Shown: positions 6,901-11,445 of the stretch, in pieces
Layout of the letters: the number at the start of each line of letters is the position of its first letter
Numbering within the stretch: the first letter of the stretch is position 1
Assembly: GCA_013329355.1 (NCBI GenBank)
Contig: DUKK01000149.1
Span: 2,207-13,651, forward strand
From: Candidatus Poseidoniaceae archaeon
GTDB lineage: Archaea > Thermoplasmatota > Poseidoniia > Poseidoniales > Poseidoniaceae
Length of the DNA: 11,445 nucleotides
Direction of reading: 5' to 3'
Notes under the pieces: model-generated
Seen by the model: only the letters and a program-made list of their open reading frames with translations
What the model was told of the DNA's origin: nothing
Databases searched by the model: none
Made by a program: the position numbers and the translations under genes

Positions 6901-9881
6901 TGAGTTAACTGTTGCTCAACACCAGCAAAATTAGACAGAGTAAAATCACTGATTCTAATATCATTCTCAACTGCGTTACCTGTAGCAGGCAGTATCGATA
7001 TACCTGACAGCATTCCAACTACCCCATCATCAGCAACGGTTTCTGACAATATGATTACCCGTGCCTGATCGTCCCAGTTAGAATTAACCGAAAACTTCCA
7101 ATCTATCTGTTGGTCGCCTGCAACGATACTGGCTGTAGATGATGGATGAAGGGTAACATAATCCTGACTGTCGCCCTCTTCAGCCCATCCAGTTAGCAAA
7201 TCATAAACCAAGGAAAACGTGCTTTCATCGGTTTTGAAGGTAATTTTACAGGCTGATAATGCCGCTCCAGTGACTGGGTCGACACTGTGTGTAGTAGTTA
7301 TATGATACAATTCACCTGTAGCATACAGGCCATCATATTGACTGTTCCAGATTAGGGTTGAATCGTATCCCGCCTGACTGGTAACCGTCAAATTGCTTAA
7401 GGTAATCTTGCCGCCATTCGCTGACGTCGTCTCTACCGGTACCAAAGTTTGCGAGCCAGAGGATTGCGATGTGCCTTGATTGGAGGTTGCAACAAACTCT
7501 CGGAGGTAGGCGGCAAAACCGCCATCTTGACCGATTTGATGTTCAAGTCGGTAAATTACTTTGAGGTTTTCAAGCTCGACGGCACCACCATTGTTGCTGT
7601 CTAACTGAGCAACTTGAAAGCCAACTCTAACCCATTCCATACCACTTGAATCGGTTTTGATGACTGGAACATTTGGGTCTGAAATAAAATCTTGTAGAAC
7701 ATTTAGCGCCTTTTGCTTGTCTGTGCCTATGTCATAGAGATTGAAGTCATCTTCGTTGGCGGCCAAATCGACATATTCTGATGTAGCGCCAACGACTATT
7801 GACAGCGCAAATCCTTGATCTGTGACATTGGCATTGAAAATATCATTGTTAGCAAATGCGACATCAAAATAATCTAGGCTTGCACCCTTAGGAATCAGGA
7901 AAAATCCATCTATTGCCAAACCGGTAATTGGATCTAAACTCAACCTAGCGGTCTTGGAACCCTGACTTACTCCATTCACTTCACCTGAGTAGAACATATC
8001 TTGCATACCAAAGTTACCATATCCGGGTTGATTAAATTCCCATTCGTTAATCTGGTCGACACCATAATCTACTCCAATTCCAGTTGCATGGTGACCGAAT
8101 GCTACCTCAATCCAGATGTCAGACATCACACAATCTGCATTGTAGGTTAGTTTGAGGCTAAATTCGAAGAGCGGGGATGCAAATGACTGCGCAGTTTCAA
8201 CATAAATCGGTTGGGGTGTCGAAAATAGAGGGGAGTCCAATTCCATATCAATTTGGCAACTCCTCATACCGCTTACGTTTAGCCCGTAAACTGGTTTAGC
8301 GAACTCTCCATTGTTGGTGTCGATAAATGAGGCAGAATCGATATGCATTTCATACCCTTTATCATGGACATAATCAAATTCACCATCATCAACATTCAAC
8401 CCTCTGTGCCTCGAAACATCGTTGAAGGTTATGCCAAACTCTGTGCCGAATGAGTAGCCGAAAAACACTGGTGTTGAAATTTGGTCATTTCCTGAATTGA
8501 ACCTTACCTCGAGATCGATGTAAGGATAATCTGTAGCATCTAAGTCCCACAACTCAATCACTTGGCCCGTGATGCCTTGGAATGGATTACCGTCTTGGTC
8601 GGTTGCTACTTGGCCACTGATTGCGTCTCTAAATGTGTAGCTAAGGCTTGAATCAGCAGGCTCGAATGTGTCTAAGAACAGTAATCCGTATCCGTTGGGT
8701 GACTTCTCGCTGTATGTCTGTGGATATTGTAGGTTTTCAATGACCATGGTTCCATCGGTAACATACTTCTCTCCGATAGTAACATCATCGATATACCAAC
8801 CAGGAGTAGGGAACTGCGCTACATTCCCTGGTGCGTCTGTATGGAACAACACAAAATTAATTTTAATATAATTGCTTAGATATGGTGCAAGATTCGCAGC
8901 AATCGTTGCCCAACCATCTAGGTTCAGCGGATTTGTCGATGTCCCAGCAAGACCAAACTCGTTATCCTCCAGTGGGCTACACTCAGGGGAAATCCTGTCA
9001 CGGTTACTCCCTGAATCATCCTTTGCGTAGAGGCCCTCTCCGGGTCCTACTCCAGAAGATTCAGGGAAATTGATCAATAATGTTTCAACCTGCTGTTCGC
9101 CGGTGAATTGGCCAACTTGAGAATATTCTATCTCTATGAAGGCACAATCGTCATAATAATAGTCGCCATTAGTGTTGAATTTTGTTTCCATTTGATGCCA
9201 CGAAGAGAAGCGAAGGAAGGTGTCATTTAGACCACTATCCAAATACATCACCGGGGTAGTAAGACGGAATTCTATCTGGTCGACATAAGGCGCAGGGTCT
9301 GTATCCAAATCATTAGTGTAATCATCATCAAATATGTTGGTACCCCAACACATCTCGCCAGAGGCACAGTTGTCTGGTCCTTCGGTTAGTTGGCGATCTT
9401 CAATCGCAGCATAATCCCAAGTTAATGCATTACCTGAGGGATCATAATTCTGCGTTGAGTTATCAAAGCCACCGTCATTCGATTCAAAGTCAGTAACTAG
9501 TAGTTCAGAGTGAAATTGAACTGAATTTTGCAGCGTGTCTTTGTTGAAAGCAAACTTGCTAACATTGTCGAACGTCGTCGCTCCGTTGTTCACATTACTA
9601 TCCCAAGCAAAGGATTGTATTCCATTGTAGCCGTTTGAAGTATGGTGCAGCAGAGGTTCTGAACTTATGTTCACCGTCGCCGAGGTTATTGTCTCACCAC
9701 TACCAAGGTAAAAGCCCCCATCAGTGGTATTGGTCAGGCTATATCCATCCTTGAACTCAACAATAACCTCAGATGAGCCATCAGAAAAAGTTGTTACTGT
9801 CGATGCCGCTGCTAGAGGAGTTAAAATCATCAACAAAGCCAGAAATAGTGAGGTTTTCATTCGGTTTTTCTCAATCGCCAT
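3948..9881 (-). CDS. giant cell-surface protein, C-terminally membrane-anchored, with MAM/jelly-roll-like and Ig-like domains
   Basis: The 1977-residue protein has an N-terminal signal peptide (core LFLALLMILTPLAAAS), a very long ectodomain and one C-terminal transmembrane helix (about 1878-1898). RRNR and an acidic cytoplasmic stretch (1905-1918) follow, and the last 29 residues contain WTQEEIQGYF and the tryptophans of WSVQQLEEWL. Residues about 130-375 look like a MAM/jelly-roll domain of the kind seen in immune-inhibitor-A-type secreted proteins, with CWGT near 178-181 and GWYIDDVTIG at 361-370. Later parts are repeated beta-sandwiches, including two NGG-x-[VI]-x-L-x-NL-x-V copies (764, 822), two YDST...YATxEL copies (839, 1324) and a CARDB-like domain before the membrane. 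Thirteen Cys, mostly in close pairs, and many N-x-S/T sequons support extracellular exposure. No peptidase active site was recognised, so adhesion, substrate binding or an S-layer-associated role are all open. An in-frame ATG at 9860 directly precedes the signal peptide and may be the true start. Confidence 0.92.
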   Translation of the reverse strand: MAIEKNRMKTSLFLALLMILTPLAAASTVTTFSDGSSEVIVEFKDGYSLTNTTDGGFYLGSGETITSATVNISSEPLLHHTSNGYNGIQSFAWDSNVNNGATTFDNVSKFAFNKDTLQNSVQFHSELLVTDFESNDGGFDNSTQNYDPSGNALTWDYAAIEDRQLTEGPDNCASGEMCWGTNIFDDDYTNDLDTDPAPYVDQIEFRLTTPVMYLDSGLNDTFLRFSSWHQMETKFNTNGDYYYDDCAFIEIEYSQVGQFTGEQQVETLLINFPESSGVGPGEGLYAKDDSGSNRDRISPECSPLEDNEFGLAGTSTNPLNLDGWATIAANLAPYLSNYIKINFVLFHTDAPGNVAQFPTPGWYIDDVTIGEKYVTDGTMVIENLQYPQTYSEKSPNGYGLLFLDTFEPADSSLSYTFRDAISGQVATDQDGNPFQGITGQVIELWDLDATDYPYIDLEVRFNSGNDQISTPVFFGYSFGTEFGITFNDVSRHRGLNVDDGEFDYVHDKGYEMHIDSASFIDTNNGEFAKPVYGLNVSGMRSCQIDMELDSPLFSTPQPIYVETAQSFASPLFEFSLKLTYNADCVMSDIWIEVAFGHHATGIGVDYGVDQINEWEFNQPGYGNFGMQDMFYSGEVNGVSQGSKTARLSLDPITGLAIDGFFLIPKGASLDYFDVAFANNDIFNANVTDQGFALSIVVGATSEYVDLAANEDDFNLYDIGTDKQKALNVLQDFISDPNVPVIKTDSSGMEWVRVGFQVAQLDSNNGGAVELENLKVIYRLEHQIGQDGGFAAYLREFVATSNQGTSQSSGSQTLVPVETTSANGGKITLSNLTVTSQAGYDSTLIWNSQYDGLYATGELYHITTTHSVDPVTGAALSACKITFKTDESTFSLVYDLLTGWAEEGDSQDYVTLHPSSTASIVAGDQQIDWKFSVNSNWDDQARVIILSETVADDGVVGMLSGISILPATGNAVENDIRISDFTLSNFAGVEQQLTQAYSNQDINLKGNLTFESVTAAPDPASYFLVVEKRGIEVEGEFTNITWTEIANRSGAIGGYYDWNVNLGLFASGLETFRFRAAGYDGGDTLCPPAEYNPDSDCGIQFNLSIDILNPNLLSFELYKRNSGEGDVNNDENWRSVFDDSWATPKILQDFRLTISDIPTPPESAVLHVWVQYDHDANSNGLAEESEYIQVATTSNGAAPNATFIGTYNDFANSGLKGKVSVWIESYDLAGNPVDGGGGPGFDNDYLTYVGMDLEYPTIKSLNIEDSNGVRMLSNIPANAPDGVGIWNQTMFAGNQYNLIIEAEDGNGWKDVEMLEIILAPEETNYDSTIVYYPRNQSAYATSELFSIAVDSAGDSLATIRTLDGNVLIDPFEPEFIINIPINFEWGLPLSSQYTPSFQIKDLDNSPVFSESSYRQTWTYQNDMRLDFRSNLEEKRMISPTLTDQNIPISENLYHEIGQETFIGSVTGGDVVMFSGQYSFTSGILENVFITPEAELTMEITRKEVFRDSERDYDPVEEEITTHTFTGGVFDIPIKMPSYQNEFEYEFRLINLPVGAEDLTTAYCFGSVINGCGKFVIKVDDEAPKLVFGSWSASRGETASNGLEPELYDNMPTSSYHCVDVSSQIEERGSLAEDATTLNWIYYNGNPQDGNVWNVYQNNYGTTPLSAPMNLSAGSLGYIRASADCVDLWPVGFGQFDVTESNLNIPGLEVNLVMWVETVDGAGSPIIGAGRYFDDGSAVGIEGNDNDGQDSSTYTLEFEGSNFEVRNTRTIPDSPQVGDKITLEVELVNSGIPGIANLEIKSVTNNQPPVFEGYITSEIIGKDQAQWVSIELEEFTDATTGMYYIVYDNESKDILFNGKDEGKTFNVKVAASGADGLSTGLIVIVLIGVIAILAVVVVVISRRNREDDLEDEFEYDYEDDKSYASIPQQTQTYSAPAAAVSPEMAEAMEKFSFWTQEEIQGYFDQGWSVQQLEEWLENQ

Positions 9882-10110
9882 GCTATCGCCAGTATAACTC
9901 CAAGACTTCCATGTCTAAAATGCATCGGTTTTTCGGATTTGTGTGACATCCACATGGTTACTGTATGCTTTGATTTACTGCAATTCAGCCATAAATTTCA
10001 ACAAATCAGCCAAATCCTCAGTGCGTCGATTGGATTATTGTGCAAATAATTCCCTGTATGTTTGCATATTTACAGCATGACTTATTGAAGTAGAAACCTT
10101 TCCGATTATC
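9882..10110. other. divergent intergenic region, probable promoters for both arrays
   Basis: These 229 nt separate the start of the giant surface protein (minus) from the thioesterase (plus), so at least two promoters should lie here. For the plus gene, CATATTTA at 10065-10072 is a plausible TATA box about 39-46 nt before the ATG; no Shine-Dalgarno is visible there, consistent with a short leader. For the minus gene the AT-rich stretches near 9892-9897 (TTATAC) and 9915-9921 (TTTTAGA) are weak candidates. No RNA gene or strong hairpin is seen. Box assignments are by eye. Confidence 0.5.
9961..10073 (+). repeat. imperfect direct repeat pair in the divergent promoter region
   Basis: CTGTATGCTTTGATTTAC (9961-9978) recurs as CTGTATGTTTGCATATTTAC (10054-10073). 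They differ by one lost C and a short insertion (CAT or equivalent) in the second copy. The second copy overlaps the candidate TATA box of the thioesterase gene. This may be a duplicated regulator site or a relic of promoter duplication; chance similarity in AT-rich DNA is also possible. The coordinates span both copies and the sequence between them. Confidence 0.3.
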
Positions 10111-10572
10111 ATGGAACCATACTCTAAAGAGCCTGTCACTCTAATCGAGCACATCTTTCCCGGTGACACTAATGACCATGACACCCTGTTTGGTGGAAAA
10201 CTACTCTCGATAATGGATAAGGCTGGAGGTATCTCCTGCTCAAAATTCGCTCATCGAGAGTTTGTTACTATATCTATTGACACTCTGAAATTCATATCCC
10301 CGGCTCGGCAGGGAGACCTGCTCGAAGTGACAGGAAAAGTAGTGTATACAAGCACCCACACTGCGTGTTCAAAGGTAACCGCTCTTGCAGTCAACAAGGC
10401 AACATGGGAGAAAAAGAAGATTTGTGAAGGTTACTTTTTCTTCGTTGCAATTGACTCCATGATGCGTCCAATTCCAATTCCACAATTTGTAGTGGAGAAT
10501 GACGAAGAACAGATTGAGTGGGATAAAGCAAAACAAATTAGAACTCACATGCTTAACCACAAAACTGACTGA
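10111..10572 (+). CDS. acyl-CoA thioesterase, hotdog fold (YciA/BACH-like)
   Basis: This 153-residue enzyme should hydrolyse acyl-CoA to free fatty acid and CoA in the cytoplasm. The N-terminal motif FPGDTNDHDTLFGGKLLSIMD (16-36) is the signature of the YciA/cytosolic acyl-CoA hydrolase group. D36, after the FGG loop and at the start of the long hotdog helix, matches the catalytic Asp. VTISIDTLKFISPARQGD (52-69) is the following beta segment and the conserved 'F..P...GD' turn. FFFVAIDSMMRPIPIP (about 109-124) closes the sheet, and a short charged C-terminal helix follows. The length is normal for a single hotdog domain, so a hexamer is expected from the family. The ATG has no visible Shine-Dalgarno, while a TATA-like box lies 39-46 nt upstream. 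The chain-length preference cannot be read from the sequence. Confidence 0.9.
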   Translation: MEPYSKEPVTLIEHIFPGDTNDHDTLFGGKLLSIMDKAGGISCSKFAHREFVTISIDTLKFISPARQGDLLEVTGKVVYTSTHTACSKVTALAVNKATWEKKKICEGYFFFVAIDSMMRPIPIPQFVVENDEEQIEWDKAKQIRTHMLNHKTD

Positions 10573-10601
10573 ATTTCCAAAAATTTACCTTTATTTGTCT
10601 T

Positions 10602-10608
10602 GGAGAGG
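10602..10608 (+). promoter_or_regulatory. Shine-Dalgarno that fixes the start of the SelB-like gene
   Basis: GGAGAGG lies 5 nt upstream of the ATG at 10614. It decides against the nearer out-of-frame ATG at 10609 and against the later in-frame ATG (codon 8). Confidence 0.7.
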
Positions 10609-10613
10609 ATGCA

Positions 10614-11445
10614 ATGACTGTTCTGAATGTAGCAATGTTTGGCAGCGAAGACTTAGCAAAAAGTATTGCTAAAGCAACAGATCAAAGAGATGTCCACACC
10701 TATGTCCACAAGGAGTATCATGACGGCGAAGCAAAAATAATTTCAATCATCCGACCCGCAAGATATCCAGAGCGCCTGCGCCCGTTATTGAATGCGATAT
10801 CGGCCGGCCGTGTTGGAGTGATTGAAGTAAATTCAGTAGACGCAATCCTCGGTGAAGTTTTAGTTGCCTTTGCCAGTTCAAGTATAGATTCAGGATTAGC
10901 GATAATTAACCCGCCAAATGGCGAGTGGATTGATGAAGAAATAATAAAAAAAATGTTTCACCAAGCGGGCTTGACAAAATGGAAATTCGTGTCAAACGAG
11001 GGTGTTGAAATTAGAAATCAACTCTACCAAATGATGGAGGATATCGAACAGGTATTAATCGATTCAGCCGCTTCAGAGTTAGTGGTCAGCATAGACCAAT
11101 ATTTCAACGTTAAAGGAATCGGGTTGGTGGCAATCGGCTATGTCCAAAGTGGCACTATTAACGTCCATGACGAACTTTACATCTTGCCAGCCAAAGTTGG
11201 TGGTAATACCAAGTCATTACAAGTTATGGATGACGATGTGAAGCAAGCAAAGTCGGGCGATCGGGTTGGTATTGCAATAAGAGGCGCTAAAGATGATTCA
11301 CTCAACAATGGCTCGATTATCGTCAAGCCGGCCGTGGACGACAAAAAAACCAACACCCACATACCACTTTCCGTCATTGAACACAAATTCTCAGAGTTGA
11401 CAATCACGCCGTCACAGTTCCAGAAACGTGTTTTAGCTGAGGGAG
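10614..11445 (+). CDS. SelB/EF-Tu-like protein with degenerate GTPase domain (aSelBL-type), partial, C-terminus off the window
   Basis: The first 277 codons of a translation-factor-like protein are present. The N-terminal region (1-150) has the strand-helix order of an EF-Tu G domain, but AMFGSEDLAKS (7-17) stands where the P-loop GHVDHGKT should be, and INPPNGEWID (98-107) stands where NKxD is expected. GTP binding is therefore unlikely. Residues 156-240 are a well-kept EF-Tu domain 2: SIDQYFNVKGIGLVAIGYV, then SGTINVHDELYI, then SGDRVGIAI and the closing NNGSIIVKP. A third beta-barrel domain begins around 250 (IPLSVIEHKF) and runs off the edge. This matches the archaeal SelB-like family described as having lost GTPase motifs. 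The ATG at 10614 has GGAGAGG at 10602-10608, 5 nt away. It lies 41 nt after the thioesterase and could be co-transcribed with it. The biological role is not known. Confidence 0.85.
   Translation, partial: MTVLNVAMFGSEDLAKSIAKATDQRDVHTYVHKEYHDGEAKIISIIRPARYPERLRPLLNAISAGRVGVIEVNSVDAILGEVLVAFASSSIDSGLAIINPPNGEWIDEEIIKKMFHQAGLTKWKFVSNEGVEIRNQLYQMMEDIEQVLIDSAASELVVSIDQYFNVKGIGLVAIGYVQSGTINVHDELYILPAKVGGNTKSLQVMDDDVKQAKSGDRVGIAIRGAKDDSLNNGSIIVKPAVDDKKTNTHIPLSVIEHKFSELTITPSQFQKRVLAEG

Noticed and set aside
9909..9957. 6-bp inverted repeat CCATGT...ACATGG in the divergent intergenic region
   Set aside because: Short arms 37 nt apart with no extension; easily due to chance.
11177..11407. Minus-strand open frame of 76 codons at the window end
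   Set aside because: Antisense to well-conserved EF-Tu-like domain 2 of the SelB-like gene.

Overview
The window most resembles a planktonic marine euryarchaeon of the Marine Group II type (Candidatus Poseidoniales), or a close relative. The reasons are a TBP-fold protein, a SelB-like archaeal pseudo-translation factor, and a giant secreted and membrane-anchored beta-rich protein whose acidic cytoplasmic tail ends in a short Trp-rich motif. Gene packing is tight and the base composition is moderate. The lineage is inferred from protein style; no rRNA or other marker gene is present.

Layout. Positions 1-444 (minus) hold the N-terminal half of a FabI-type enoyl-ACP reductase, cut by the window edge. 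From 9881 down to 564 on the minus strand runs a compact array of five genes. In transcription order they are: a surface protein of about 1977 residues (3948-9881); a 268-residue protein of unknown function (3131-3937, 10 nt gap); a divergent two-repeat TBP-like protein (2598-3134, ATGA overlap); a TatD-like metal-dependent hydrolase (1705-2589, 8 nt gap); and a smaller single-pass membrane protein (564-1640, 64 nt gap containing an 18-bp palindrome). A 229-nt divergent intergenic region (9882-10110) separates this array from a plus-strand pair: a hotdog-fold acyl-CoA thioesterase (10111-10572) and a SelB-like pseudo-GTPase (10614 to the window end, C-terminus missing).

How the genes may work together. 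The first and last genes of the minus array encode proteins of the same plan: signal peptide, beta-rich ectodomain, one transmembrane helix, basic stop-transfer residues, acidic cytoplasmic tail. Three predicted cytoplasmic proteins lie between them. The overlap and short gaps support co-transcription of the first four genes. The fifth may have its own control through the palindrome. The most unusual member is the TBP-like protein, which keeps the saddle-type repeat pattern but lacks most of the phenylalanines that kink TATA DNA in true TBP. The array's function cannot be read from the sequence.

No rRNA, tRNA, CRISPR array, insertion sequence, integrase or attachment site was seen.
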